Positions 1 through 9,789 of a DNA stretch of 64,000 nt are shown piece after piece. A program made the translations under genes and the position numbers. Within the stretch, counting starts at the first letter, position 1; every line of letters begins with the position of its first letter. A model generated the notes under the pieces. It made no database searches. It saw only the letters and a program-made list of their open reading frames with translations, and was not told the origin of the DNA. The stretch is from Acestrorhynchus altus (taxonomy: Eukaryota; Chordata; Actinopteri; Characiformes; Acestrorhynchidae): NCBI GenBank assembly GCA_034509495.1, contig CM067503.1, forward strand, positions 6,963,615-7,027,614, in the 5' to 3' direction.

Positions 1-75
1 TTTCTGGAGGTAACTGCTATTGTTAATATATAATATATATTATATTTTATATAATATTGTTAATATATAAATATT
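1..75. repeat. AT-rich low-complexity tract
   Basis: Almost pure A/T with overlapping TATAAT- and TTAATATA-type words and partial palindromes. From 76 to about 610 the sequence is AT-rich and complex. I see no gene, repeat family or RNA in it. Confidence 0.7.
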
Positions 76-908
76 TCAATGTATCCTTCATAATTGTACA
101 TCCGGTTTTTGTAAGATTGACATATGTAAATGATGTCTGTTCTGATTGGCTGTGTTTTTTGGGCCTTGTTTAAAAAGCAGCCTCATCTAAATCCCTTCTA
201 ATATCAGCTTGAATGTTAATGTATTGTTTTTTGTGGTATCACAAATAGTGTGAATTAAAAATGGGCTGTTTTTGCAGATTAATTTCCATATATCTACTGC
301 ATGAATGGTAAGTAAATTGTACATTTTGAAAACATACTACATCCAACTCGTTTTCCTTTATATTTGCCCTTTAAGGTCAACAAACAGAAATCAGTCAATA
401 TTTGTCAATATTACAAACACGTGTCTATAAACTGAGCACATTCCACAGATAGAAGCAATTTGTTTACCATGCTGTGTATTAATAAAACTGTTGTTATAGA
501 TGTTTTTTGATTGCACAACAAGAAAACAGCTGTTCAAAAAGAAACAGTGGAGGGTTTTTGACTGGAGAGCATTAATATAACACAAAGGACAGAACAGAAA
601 GGTCGGACTCGCAGCTAAAACATCGCTGGACATTGTGGGGGCTTAAAAGCTCCCCATCTCTATCTTCATTGCGACCTTGCATTTCAGCCCCCCACACGTT
701 GGCCCCTCCGGAGAGAGGGTGTGAGCAATAAATGTGTTTTAAAAGGCCACGGAGGCTGCACACAGGCCTTGTTGTGCCATAACATACTGTGTACTCGCAC
801 GGAAATGCCGCCCAGTACAGTCGTCAAGTCATCCGTCGCATGCTGAGCTCTGGGAGTCATTCTGTCTACTGTCTTGACAAGTGGGGGGGCGGAAGAGGAG
901 GAATGCAG

Positions 909-930
909 AGGGAGAGAGAGAGAGGGGGGG

Positions 931-976
<46 letters not shown>
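909..976 (+). repeat. (GA)n microsatellite
   Basis: Imperfect GA dinucleotide tract broken by a run of G near 924-931, then a clean GA run to 976. The 880-908 approach is also purine-rich. The glutamate/arginine frame across it is only the translated microsatellite. Confidence 0.95.
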
Positions 977-979
<3 letters not shown>

Positions 980-984
980 CAATG

Positions 985-1195
985 CAAATGTCCACCTCCT
1001 AACCCCTCTCACCTGCACCCTGGGACTCGCAAACACATAGCATATCTAAAAAGCCACTGATTAGCGGGCTCGGCAGGCCCGGCTGTAATTAAGCCACAGT
1101 TTAATTTGAGCAACCCGTCTGAAAGATCCACTTTGCTCGTTTTGGAGACGTGAAATAAAATGAGCCTTATTAAGTACAGAGATTAAAGTGGAGAT
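985..1195. other. candidate conserved non-coding element
   Basis: Complex, repeat-free sequence between a microsatellite and a C-rich tract. It holds homeodomain-type cores (GATTAGC near 1060, TGTAATTAAG near 1084, GTTTAATTTG near 1100) at close spacing, a texture common in vertebrate developmental enhancers. No open frame or splice pattern suggests an exon. The block 610-880 just upstream is also complex and may belong with it. The call is inference from texture; conservation was not tested. Confidence 0.33.
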
Positions 1196-1202
1196 TGTCC
1201 CA

Positions 1203-1226
1203 CCCCAGCCCACCCCACCCTGCCCC
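1203..1226 (-). other. C-rich tract, possible G-quadruplex on minus strand
   Basis: Five runs of three or four C separated by one or two bases. The minus strand therefore reads as at least four G3+ runs with very short loops, which meets the usual G-quadruplex pattern. From 1230 to 1380 I see nothing recognisable. Confidence 0.5.
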
Positions 1227-1380
1227 ACTCAAACAGTTCAACTAGCCCAAGAACAGCAGTCTCTCTAGTCTCGAGTGTACCGTACAAGTGAACGATTTAA
1301 ATTACACCCTGCTAAGTGAAACTGATTCATGTTGTGTTTAATCTGGCTGGATGCTTGATAAATCAGCATTTTTATGGCCA

Positions 1381-1705
1381 ACAAGGTCATCATGAGAATG
1401 ACTGCTGACCTGAAAGATGTCCATTAGACCGTCATCTACACCCTCCACAAAGAGGGTCACAGAAGGTCGTTGCTGGTTGTTGTCAGAGTATCAAAGCATG
1501 TTAATGGAAAGTTGACTAGGTGGGGAAAATGTGGTGGGGGAAAGGTGCACACGCAACAGTCGAGACCACAGCCTTGAGAGGACTGTCAAGAAAATTTGAG
1601 GCTGGTGTCAGTGTATCAAGAGGGGCTCCAACTACAGCGTTCCTAATATCAAGCCCCTCTTGAAGCAGGGTCTTACCTGGGCTAAGATTTCCAATGACAA
1701 GGAGG
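1381..1705 (+). mobile_element. Tc1-like transposon remnant
   Basis: The reading follows the N-terminal part of a teleost Tc1-like transposase gene: a CTGCTGACCTGA segment, a CTCCACAAAGAGGGTCACAG segment, then the region coding for the second helix-turn-helix and linker (AAAGGTGCACACGCAACAG, CCTTGAGAGGACTGTCAAG) and a TCTTACCTGGGCTAAG word. Frameshifts and deletions interrupt it and no catalytic domain follows. It is the same broad family as the element at 42245-42850. It is non-functional. The family call rests on remembered Tc1 sequence. Confidence 0.72.
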
Positions 1706-1750
1706 CAGCCTGACACTGTTGCCGAGAAAACAACTTCTTTCTTACCTGTC

Positions 1751-1840
1751 TCCATCAATGGGACCAGTGTGGAGAGGGTCAACAGCATCAAGTAGCATGG
1801 TGTTTACATCTCTGAGGAGCTTACATGGTCAGAACTCACC
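1751..1840 (+). mobile_element. LINE reverse transcriptase C-terminal fragment
   Basis: The forward frame beginning at 1751 reads S-I-N-G-T-S-V-E-R-V-N-S-I-K, a stop, then H-G-V-Y-I-S-E-E-L-T-W-S. This follows the well-known V(E)xV.xFKYLGVxISxDLTWS segment near the C-terminal end of non-LTR retrotransposon reverse transcriptases of fish, with a stop in place of the Tyr/Phe before LG. Only about 30 codons remain, fused to minisatellite repeats at 1837. The clade cannot be assigned. Confidence 0.6.
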
Positions 1841-1894
1841 AAAGACCCTCCCAATGTATCCACCAAAGACTTTCTCGCACTGCACCCACCAAAG
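1837..1894 (+). repeat. short minisatellite, left part
   Basis: CACCAAAG recurs at 1837, 1861 and 1887, spacings of 24 and 26 bp, with alternating ACCCTCCCAAT and ACTTTCTC continuations. The composite unit is therefore about 50 bp. The same array resumes at 2356, so the 1895-2355 segment looks inserted into it. Confidence 0.75.
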
Positions 1895-1919
1895 GACATA
1901 GGACATAGGGTACATGCCT

Positions 1920-2353
1920 GTGTCCATTATTATTCATTAGATTCTTATGAGACCTTAGTAGACTGGGTTCAGGCGTAGCTGACACCAAGGTTGAAGATTA
2001 TGCATCCATAATCACTTCTTGTGATATTGAGGACAGTAACTCTCAAGTGACGGCAGTATCTGATTAACGAGTCTCCAACTTATCACCTGTTTAGACTCTC
2101 TGCCGTGGTCACCGTAACCGTCTCTAGGGCTCACCAACATATCACCCTATTTCTGCTCAACCACTCAGGTTTCTCCTTTTCTTTCTGACCAATCATATGA
2201 TCACTCCCAATAAACGGGTGATCTTTTGAGTACAGACTTGTCTCTGGTTATTGGAGTTCCCCCAGCACGCTGCAGGCTAAGGAGGATGGAGGGCTTCCAC
2301 TGAGTGCCAGCTTAGTATTGAGGTCGAACCCCAGAACCAAATCACGGTTCTAA
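1920..2353 (+). mobile_element. possible solo LTR or other insertion in a minisatellite
   Basis: This segment interrupts the CACCAAAG minisatellite. It begins TGTCC, ends CTAACA, and has an AATAAA signal near 2210 followed by a TTTTGAGTACAGACTTGTCT stretch that resembles the R/U5 part of fish gypsy-type LTRs. I could not find a convincing target-site duplication, and the exact left edge (1896-1948) is uncertain. A different insertion is possible. Confidence 0.25.
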
Positions 2354-2355
2354 CA

Positions 2356-2425
2356 CAACCAAAGACTTTCTCCCAGTACACCCACCAAAGACCCTGCCAA
2401 TATACCCACCAAAGACTTTCTCCCA
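2356..2425 (+). repeat. short minisatellite, right part
   Basis: Resumption of the array at 1837-1894: CAAC/CACC-CAAAG words at 2356, 2383 and 2407 with the same alternating ACTTTCTCCC and ACCCTGCCAAT continuations. Confidence 0.75.
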
Positions 2426-2600
2426 CGGCTGTCTCACGCTACAGCTACGGTACAGTATGTAAGTGTCAGCGCTGTGGGAGGCTGCTGGGGTTGTGGGGCT
2501 TTTAAAGCAGAAACTAGAGAAGGGTGTTGGTGTCACCAGCTCCAGCAGCACCATACTTTCATGCCATGTCTAAACCACTGAGGAGGAAGAGTTTCATTAT

Positions 2601-2602
<2 letters not shown>

Positions 2603-2646
<44 letters not shown>
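2603..2646 (+). repeat. (CA)n microsatellite
   Basis: Uninterrupted AC dinucleotides, 22 copies. Confidence 0.97.
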
Positions 2647-2649
<3 letters not shown>

Positions 2650-3560
2650 TTACATAATTCCAGACACACCAAGCACACGCAGCCACCACCATCACAACCC
2701 AAGACAACACTAAGCAGCCGACATCTGCACATTACTCCCGGCCTTTTGCAGATTACTGGGCCAATTAGTCAGACACAAATGGAGCCGAAACTCACTTGGC
2801 CTGTGCAGATGCACCTAACAGCCGAGCGTTCTTGCACTAATGAATGAGCACTAAATACAACGGGATCCGTGCAGCAGACTGCTTATTGTACACTGCCTGC
2901 ATCTGCGCTGAAGCTCAAGGCTAATACAGCACATAGAAAAGAAGAAAAACACAGGCCTGTGTTCATTTTATTCCATTACCCTGGTGGAACGCAGAGAATA
3001 TGAATTTATTATGTCAAGAAAGATGTAAATCTTACAGCGGCAGCTTTTATGAAGTGCTTCAATGCAAGCGAACTAGAAAAGCATCCATATTGACAGCAGC
3101 GTCGGTGAAGTGTACGAGAACGTCTCGCAGCAGCTCCCTACAAGCAGAGCAAGACAGAACGGCAGCTGTTGGTGGTGGAGTGGCTGCCACTGTTGGCCTC
3201 AGGTGTAAACCGAGCAGTCATATAATAGCCCGGATCAGGCTGCCTCATTGGGAAAGTACTGCTTTCACCCCCTGAGTGTTGACAACGGCGTCTAACAGAT
3301 GATTATGTTGTCCAAACCACGCCACGGCAAAGCATGAATTTTCAAAAGGCGCAAACAAGAAAGGGAGTAAGAGCTGGAACGATCAGCAAAGAAGGCTGTG
3401 AAATGTTCTGCAGCACCAACAATACATGTAGGCAAGGTGAGAACCCTGCCTGAAACCTTCACAGTCATGTGAGATTCCTATTTAATGGAATCCCTAGAGA
3501 ACAAATGATGCAAGAATTAAACAAAATGCAACTTTTTCATGTATACTTAAAATGATCTAT
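2650..3560. other. unassigned complex sequence; possible conserved element 2700-2960
   Basis: No repeat family, RNA gene or credible exon is visible. The 2700-2960 part is complex and balanced in composition, with GGGCCAATTAGTC near 2759 and CACTAATGAATGAGCAC near 2835, and could be a conserved regulatory block. The frame at 3000-3275 has no recognisable domain. Confidence 0.25.
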
Positions 3561-3589
3561 TGTCTTGTACAGAGTGGAGGCTTGTTGTC

Positions 3590-4605
3590 ACCTGCCACAA
3601 GCAACCCTGTGACACATTGACCAATCCCAATCAATGTGAGCCCTCAGAAGACATGATGTGATAAGACCAGTCACGGTTAAGGGCGAGGTGTCCGAACAAA
3701 TGAGGTTATGAATACGACCAATCAGAGTCAGGGGGATCTCTCATAATTACATGAACAGGACCAGTCACACTAAGGGGAAGGTCACAGAGCCAACAACATG
3801 ATGATTAGTACCAATCTCAGTCAGGGGGAAGCCACAGAGCCAACAACACAGTGGTTAGAACCAACTGCAGTCAGGAGAAGTTTGTCCTAATCACCTGATC
3901 ATTGGTTCTGATCACTTTGGACCAAGTTTTAAAACCAATGACTAGGTGATAATAACACATCAATCAGATTAAAGTCTGGTGAACACATGAGGCAGTGAAT
4001 ATGACCAATCAAGGCTCTCAGAACTAATGACCAGGGAATTAGGATCAATTTAAGTATCAGGAAGGTCCCAGAACCAACAATTAGGACCAATCACAATAAG
4101 GGGCAGGTCTCACAACAAATGTGGCTGTAAATAGGATCAAACAGGGAGAGTTCTCAAGACTAATGGCCAAGTGATTAGGAACAATAACAGTAAGTAAGGA
4201 GGAGCATCTGAGCCAATGTGTTGATCAGAACCAAATGCAGTCAGGGGGAGGTCTTAGAACCAATGACTGGATGATTAGGAATAACTGCAGTCAGGGGGAG
4301 GTTTTAGAACCAATAAACAGATTATTAGTAACAACTGCAGTCAGGGGGAGATCTTAGAACCAATGACCGAATGATTTGGAACAACTGCAGTCAGGGGGAG
4401 GTCTTAGAATCAATAACCAGATGATTAGAAACAACTGCAGTCAGGGGGAGATCTTAGAACCAATGACCAGATGATTTGGAAAAAATGTAGTCAGGGCAAG
4501 ATCTTAGAACCAATGAACAGATAATTTGGACCAATTGTGTTCAGAAGAAGGTTTAAGAACAATGACCAGGTGATTAGGAACAACTGCAGTCAGGTCCCAC
4601 TATTT
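3590..4605 (+). repeat. 50-bp CCAAT-rich minisatellite, copy 1
   Basis: A degenerate tandem array. In the better kept right half the TGCAGTCAGGGGGAG word starts at 4236, 4286, 4336, 4386, 4436, 4486 and 4536, exactly 50 bp apart, and at 4585 (49 bp). In the left half TCAGG-type words at 3771, 3821 and 3871 keep the 50-bp step but other units are scrambled. A unit is roughly an ATTAGGA box, a CAGTCAGGGGGAGGTCT box and an AGAACCAATGACC box. About a dozen CCAAT words lie on the plus strand. There are no unique spacers, so it is not a CRISPR array. A second small array of the same unit is at 49150-49372. Confidence 0.92.
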
Positions 4606-4619
4606 AAACTATGAACACA

Positions 4620-5110
4620 GAATCACTTTGTGGCCGAAAGCACATTAATTTGCTTTGAAAGCTCATTGCGTTTGAAGTATAATGGTGGCGTCAGTGTCGG
4701 TAGCAGTGCTGATGTTCGAGCCATTTTTAGGCTATTATATAGAACAGCTCTTTCCAACTACTCCATCCTGCTCCTCTGGGAACTGCTCAGAGTGGTTTTA
4801 ATGTCATGCCATTTTCTTCTTCTGGCCAATTGACCTCAGCGATTGTTAAGCTAGAGGAGCAGAGGCCACAATTACCCAAAACCCCTATTATGGCTTTGGC
4901 CAATAAGGACGCAGACAAACCGTTATAGGGCGGTCAACCGTGGGGGCTAACACCAAGGCCAAGCCTTCACTGCTCTGAGTCCCATAGAGTAGGAGGCCGA
5001 GTGAGTCTACCATCATTTCCTAATGACTTCTGAAAATGAGAAAAGGGAACGAGAGTGAAAAGCACGGAAGGACAGACCGACTGACTTGAGAATGAAAGAG
5101 TGAGATAGAT
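4620..5110. other. unassigned complex sequence
   Basis: No repeat or gene recognised. The part 4815-4960 (CCAATTGACC, CACAATTACC, CCCTATTATGG words) is complex enough to be a regulatory element, but nothing in it is diagnostic. Confidence 0.2.
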
Positions 5111-5116
5111 GCATAC

Positions 5117-5159
5117 AGAGAGAAAGAGAGCAGAGAGAGAGGGGGGGGGGGGGAGAAAA
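5117..5159 (+). repeat. purine tract: degenerate (GA)n with a G run
   Basis: Only purines over about 40 bases apart from one C. It ends in a run of 13 G at 5141-5153, then GAAAA. Confidence 0.9.
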
Positions 5160-5174
5160 TCCCAGAACAATGCA

Positions 5175-5450
5175 AGATAATCGCGTCAGAGACACAGAGC
5201 TATTTTTAGCAGATAACCCCCTCCGTCACGCTGAATTGTGTTCAGTTCTGTATCAGAATCCCCCCATATCCCACCCCTGCAATCGCTCTCTCTTTTTTCT
5301 TCCTGGGCTTGGTTTGTTTATGCCATAGTTGGTCCTGGATCCAGAGCACACACTGAGAGATTAGCCTCAGCAGCTGCTGCATGGGTGTAGAGTTGAGAAA
5401 TGATTATGGCACCTGAACACAAGCACTCCCACCCACCAGTCTGCTCACCC
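5175..5450. other. candidate conserved non-coding element with MEF2-type site
   Basis: Complex repeat-free block. CTATTTTTAG at 5200-5209 matches the MEF2 consensus exactly, and GATTAGCCTCAGCAGC lies near 5360. No coding signal. The regulatory role is inference. Confidence 0.33.
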
Positions 5451-5597
5451 TCAGATCTGCAAGGTTACACAAGGTTATGCAGAGCTCCAGCGACTCAACC
5501 TGCAACCAGATATAAATAAAAGTACTTGGGCTGGGTTATTAACTCCTACTCTGATCCACTAACTCACAGAGAAGTGAAAAAATCACCATCAACTGAC

Positions 5598-5925
5598 CCC
5601 TCTTAAAGATCAACCAGGGTGTTCCTCACACAGGGCACCAATTAAAACAAGCACCTACAGTCATTCTTCACCCATGACGCCCGGTCAGCTCTACAAAACG
5701 CTGATACGACTTTAACAGTTTAAGGTAAACCGTGGTGAAAATAGTTTCCTCACAATGCGCACTAACGATAATGATCCCCAATAAAGTCACAGTCATCTGT
5801 TAACTCTACCTCTAAGTGTTACAGGCCAAGAGTCTCAAAAGCTCAGACACCTTAAACAATTAAAGGTAGAACAGGGTGAAAAAGGCTTCCTCACACAGGG
5901 CACCAATTATTTTAAGCACCTATGT
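5598..5925 (+). repeat. degenerate tandem repeat, about 135-bp unit, three copies
   Basis: TTCCTCACACAGGGCACCAATTA occurs near 5614 and again near 5887; a decayed version (TTTCCTCACAATGCGCACTAA) lies between them near 5745. Each is preceded by an AGGGTG- or GTGGTG-type box and a TTTAA/TAAAGGT box. The spacing is about 130-140 bp. I do not recognise the family. From 5930 to 6200 no feature is evident. Confidence 0.6.
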
Positions 5926-6204
5926 GTCCATCCTCCAAGAAGACACTGCTTCCCCCGTGGAAACCTTCCCTGCCTTGTTGCATCCTGGGAGGCCATCTCC
6001 CAGCTGGCCTCATTCATCGCTGTCTATTCTGTACCACTGCCCCAGGCCCTGCACAACTCAGAGGCTATTAGAGCTGTCACTCTGCCGCCGCCTGAAAGCC
6101 TGCAGCAGTCACATTCTACCCCAAATACAGCAAGGAGACAGTGAGCTCATCAGCGGCCACTGACGAGCAGATCCCTGCACCACAAAGTCCTCCATAAAGT
6201 ATTT

Positions 6205-6425
6205 TGGCTCTTAGGCCTTCTACTAATGTTAAAGGCTTCCCATACCAGCATCTGAATCATCTCCCAGAGTCTTTCAAGGCCTCAGTGACTCTTTTGGTTG
6301 AGGAAGCATTCTGTCCTGGTCCTGGGGTGGTGGAACAGACTTCTCCTGGTGTCCAAACAGAGCCACCTGATGTCTTTAAACACAGACGGAAGACCCGTCT
6401 TTTTGATATTCAGGCGAAGTGAGGT
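6205..6425 (+). mobile_element. possible LINE reverse transcriptase 3' end remnant
   Basis: Near 6310-6410 the forward frames read like the W-N-x-L-P ... F-K-x-x-x-K-T-x-L-F tail seen at the C-terminus of many fish LINE reverse transcriptases (here a V-F-K-H-R-R-K-T-R-L-F segment). The similarity is short and the clade is unknown. From 6430 to 6820 I see no feature. Confidence 0.3.
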
Positions 6426-6829
6426 GTATCTTGAGGATTGTGCATCTTTTATTTATTACATATTCATATCCACTGTTGTCAGTATCTACATATGAGGTAT
6501 CTGATGGAACATTGTAAAGAAATTAACAATATTGCTCTGACGTCCTTCATCTTTTAGCAAACTGAACAGATAAACAAACTGTGCTCTCTCTGTCTCCAGA
6601 AGAAATACCTCCTTCCCCATAACCCGGACAATAAGTCCAGCTTAGCAGACATTCCCTCAGTATGTGGGAGCTCCTGCTGCAAAGGCATAGAGCAGCGGGA
6701 GCTCAGCGGTATAGTTTTGGAGAGAGGCGTACATCAGGCACGCTTCAATGCTCCTTTCATCTGGTCAATTTCTTAAAACAATAACACTCTGGCCTTGCTT
6801 CCAAGGTTAGGCCTAGCAATAATGGAACA

Positions 6830-7165
6830 ATGGCTTGGGCAGGGAGGTGTGTGTGCGATGGGGGAGCACAGGTGATGGGCGAAATAAACACCTTCCATCT
6901 TGTGTCACCCCGCGCGTCATTATCTTCTGCATGGGGAATTAATTGCTTTCTCTTTTCCCGCAGACACACTCATATATTTCACCATTATGTTAAGCTGCGG
7001 TGCGTGACTCCTAATGGCCGAACGGCTGTCTCCTTTCATTTTGCCGCTGATTGAGAGAAAGGAAAATTGACAAGTGCTTCAGGATCCAGGGTGCCAGGTG
7101 GATAAGGCTCGTGAGCGACATTTGCCACAAGCTAATGAAGAAAATGAGGATAGAATTAGAAAATC
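6830..7165. other. candidate conserved non-coding element
   Basis: One of the cleanest blocks: repeat-free, complex, with GGGGAATTAATTGCTTTC near 6934, CGTCATTATC near 6916, ACTCCTAATGGCCG near 7007 and CAAGCTAATGAAG near 7128. The dense ATTA/TAAT cores look like a homeodomain-bound developmental enhancer. No exon is visible. It ends where a MITE begins at 7171. Confidence 0.4.
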
Positions 7166-7170
7166 CACAG

Positions 7171-7585
7171 CAGGGATAGTATTGAGACACCTGCTCGTTT
7201 TATTCTGAAATCAAGGTTATTAGTAAAGAGTTTTCCCTGCTTTTGTTGGAGTAACTGTCTCTTATGTCCAGGGAAGGCTCTCTACTAGAGTTTGGCGCAT
7301 TGCTGTGAGGATTTGCTTGCATTCGTCAACAAAAGCAGGGAAGTGAAGTCAGTCAATGCTGGTTGCTTTATAATGCTCGATGCTCAATGCTGGTTGCTTT
7401 ATAACCTTGCCTTACAACAGATTCACGTTAATGTGCTCCAGAGAGTCCCATTCTATTGGCAGTTCTCTACAGGGACTAGATAAACTGTGTGTGCATTTGC
7501 ATATCTGTGCCAGCAATGGGTACGACTTCAAGTAGCTGAATGCATTCATTACAGGGGTGTCCACAAACATTTAGACAAATAGTGT
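7171..7585 (+). mobile_element. family A Tc1/mariner-type MITE, copy 1
   Basis: Nearly complete copy of an abundant otophysan non-autonomous element. It has a decayed left end (ATAGTATTGAGACACCTGCT), internal TGTTGGAGTAACTGTCTCT and TTCTACAGGGACTAGA words, and a right end GTGTCCACAAACATTTAGAC reaching AGTG at 7584. The two ends are imperfect inverted repeats of about 28 bp. A 31-bp tandem duplication lies inside at 7353-7405. It codes for no protein. Recognised from memory of the family. Confidence 0.85.
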
Positions 7586-7589
7586 ATAT

Positions 7590-8955
7590 TGGTAGCAACA
7601 AGCAGTCGTTTCTCAATTAATCTTAAGTGAATCGTTAAGATCGTTCAGAACCAAGGAATTAATCACTTTTAAATCAAATCAAAGTCTTCCACTGTGGTAG
7701 ATGAAGTGCCAACGCAGGAATAAACCAGCAGCTCTGTGTAAACCCTGGCCTGTGGACCAACAGGTAACACCCAGGTTACAGTAAAAATCCCAGCAATGCC
7801 ACAGGACCTAGTATACAAGTGCCACCTCTACCATGCCAGTGTCACAGCTCTACTCAATAATGCTAGTTGTCTTGTGTTCAGAAGCTGACCATTTATGAAT
7901 GCAATCAAATCATTGACCCCAGGGAGGTCCATATATATTTAACTACAATCCACCTCAGGCAACCACGTAAGAAGGCATGGAGAATATATACATTCAGTAT
8001 GTTGCAATATATTGTAATGCTGCATTGTGTGGGTGATTTAAGTATCTGTGCAAACACTGACTTACCCCTGCTTATCTGTTTTCCACTAAAGCCTCTGTGT
8101 AGTGGGTAGCAAGGCTGGGGGTACTGAACAATAGGTCTGTGTGAAGTCCCACACTGACTGTCAACGGAAACTTATTTTGGCCAGCATCATCATGTGAGTG
8201 ATGGAGGGGAGAGAAGGCCATCCTGTCCACTCCGAGAGACTGAGACCAGTTATGCTGTCTTGAACTCCCAGACACGGATGGGTGGGGCATTGCTTGGGAT
8301 TGAAGGCATGATCTCCTGCTGATTTGGACCAGTGCTTACTCTGCATTCATACTAGGAGGTGACAAGTTTCTTATGCTCCCTAAAGTTTGTCTGTTTATGG
8401 GCATCACTCACATTGTCTCATATGGGCTTGTACAAGGTTGAAATGTAATAGGGAAATATTATACTCTGCATCTGAAATGTAAGGATTATTCCTACTCAGG
8501 CAGATTCGGAGGTGGGAAGGCACCCAGTCATGTCTGATTCTGAAATCTAGCCTCATTTATTTGATAACACAGCTATGGAACTAAGGAGCTGACACTATGG
8601 CCCAAGGATCACAAGTCTGAATTACACAAATCCCTTTGAATCGCATATGAATCACCATCAGCAACCACAGCTTGAGAGAGCACAATATGCCATGTTATCT
8701 CTGGGTGGGTAGATGGCAGTCTCTCCCCATCACTCCTATTGTGGTACATGCATCTAGGGGCTGATGTACTAGAGCTGGGGATCCAGGAGATTAATCCAGA
8801 CTGCCCAAGATGCTGCACTGAATGAAGTTCAAAATGAGTTGGTGGCTGATTTCACACATATCTGAGGAGACCTGTGCTTGTCATGTCTAGTATATGAGCC
8901 TGTGCTGCTCATATCTAGTACTGAGCATATCTTGGTAACATCAGAACAAACTGTT
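7590..8955. other. unassigned stretch
   Basis: No gene seen. 8100-8340 and 8490-8820 have the even composition of old interspersed repeats, but I could not place them in a family. Small frames here (up to 80 codons) have no recognisable domain. Confidence 0.3.
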
Positions 8956-8960
8956 ACCTA

Positions 8961-9475
8961 CAGGGGTTGGAGAATGAAACTGAAACACCTGTCATTTTAT
9001 TGTGGAAGGTTTCATGGCTAAATTGGAGCAGCCTGGTGGTCAATCTTCATTAGTTGCACCAGTAAGAGCAGAGTGTGAAGGTTCAATTAGCAGGTAAGAG
9101 CACAGTTTTGCTCAAAATATTGCAATGCACACAACATTAGGGGGGACATACCAGAGTTCAAAAGAGGACAAATAGTTGGTGCATGTCTTGCTGGCGCATC
9201 TGTGACCAAGACAGCAAGTCTTTGTGATGTATAAAGAGCTACGGTGTCCAGGGTAATGTCAGTACCACCAAGAAGGACCAACCACATCCAACAGGATTAA
9301 CTGTGGAAGCAAGAGGAAGCTGTCTGAAAGGGATGTTGGGGTGTTAACCCGGATTGTATCCAAAAAATTCCCAAGACGAATTGACGCTTTATTGGCTGCA
9401 AAAGGAGGCCCTAGTACACCATACTAATAAATTATTGTGGTCTAAAACCAGGTGTTTCAGTCTCATTGTCCATGT
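8961..9475 (+). mobile_element. internally deleted Tc1-like transposon
   Basis: The left terminal repeat CAGGGGTTGGAGAATGAAAC at 8961 is mirrored by AGGTGTTTCAGTCTCATTGT near 9450. The last seven bases of the right end are lost. The segment up to about 9364 follows the N-terminal, DNA-binding part of the transposase gene (GTTCAAAAGAGGACAAATAG, CTTGCTGGCGCATCTGTGAC). It then jumps at AAAAAATTCCCAAGACG to the extreme 3' end (GACGCTTTATTGGCTGCAAA). The catalytic core is therefore removed in one deletion of roughly 0.9-1 kb, and the element could move only with help from a full-length relative. Confidence 0.85.
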
Positions 9476-9654
9476 CAAACACAGCAAACATGTATCACTA
9501 TTTTTTAAAAAAGTCATGAGGTCATGAGCCTCACTTCCATCTTTAGAAGCACATTGGAACAGGAACAAAATGCTGGTAGAAGCTAAAAGTTAAGAGTGCT
9601 GATGCTGGGGGCCTCAGACCCCCCTCTCTATGATTGGTCCGGCAAAATTGTTGG

Positions 9655-9695
9655 AGGCAATCTCAATCTCAAACTCAATCTCAATTTAATTTGTC
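9655..9695 (+). repeat. degenerate (CAATCT)n hexamer run
   Basis: AATCTCAATCTCAAACTCAATCTCAATTT, an imperfect hexamer array, given here as its pattern of five CTCAA steps. The flanks 9480-9650 and 9700-9785 show no feature. Confidence 0.6.
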
Positions 9696-9789
9696 ACTTG
9701 TTTGTCACTAAATTGCAGCTACAAATCTCGTACTCCCAGAGGAAATCACTGGTTGCTTGTCGTTCTGTCGCTGGTCGCTCTGACCTCTG

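Noticed and set aside
3590..4605. CRISPR-like repeat array
   Set aside because: The 50-bp units are contiguous and degenerate with no unique spacers, and the context is vertebrate. It is a minisatellite.
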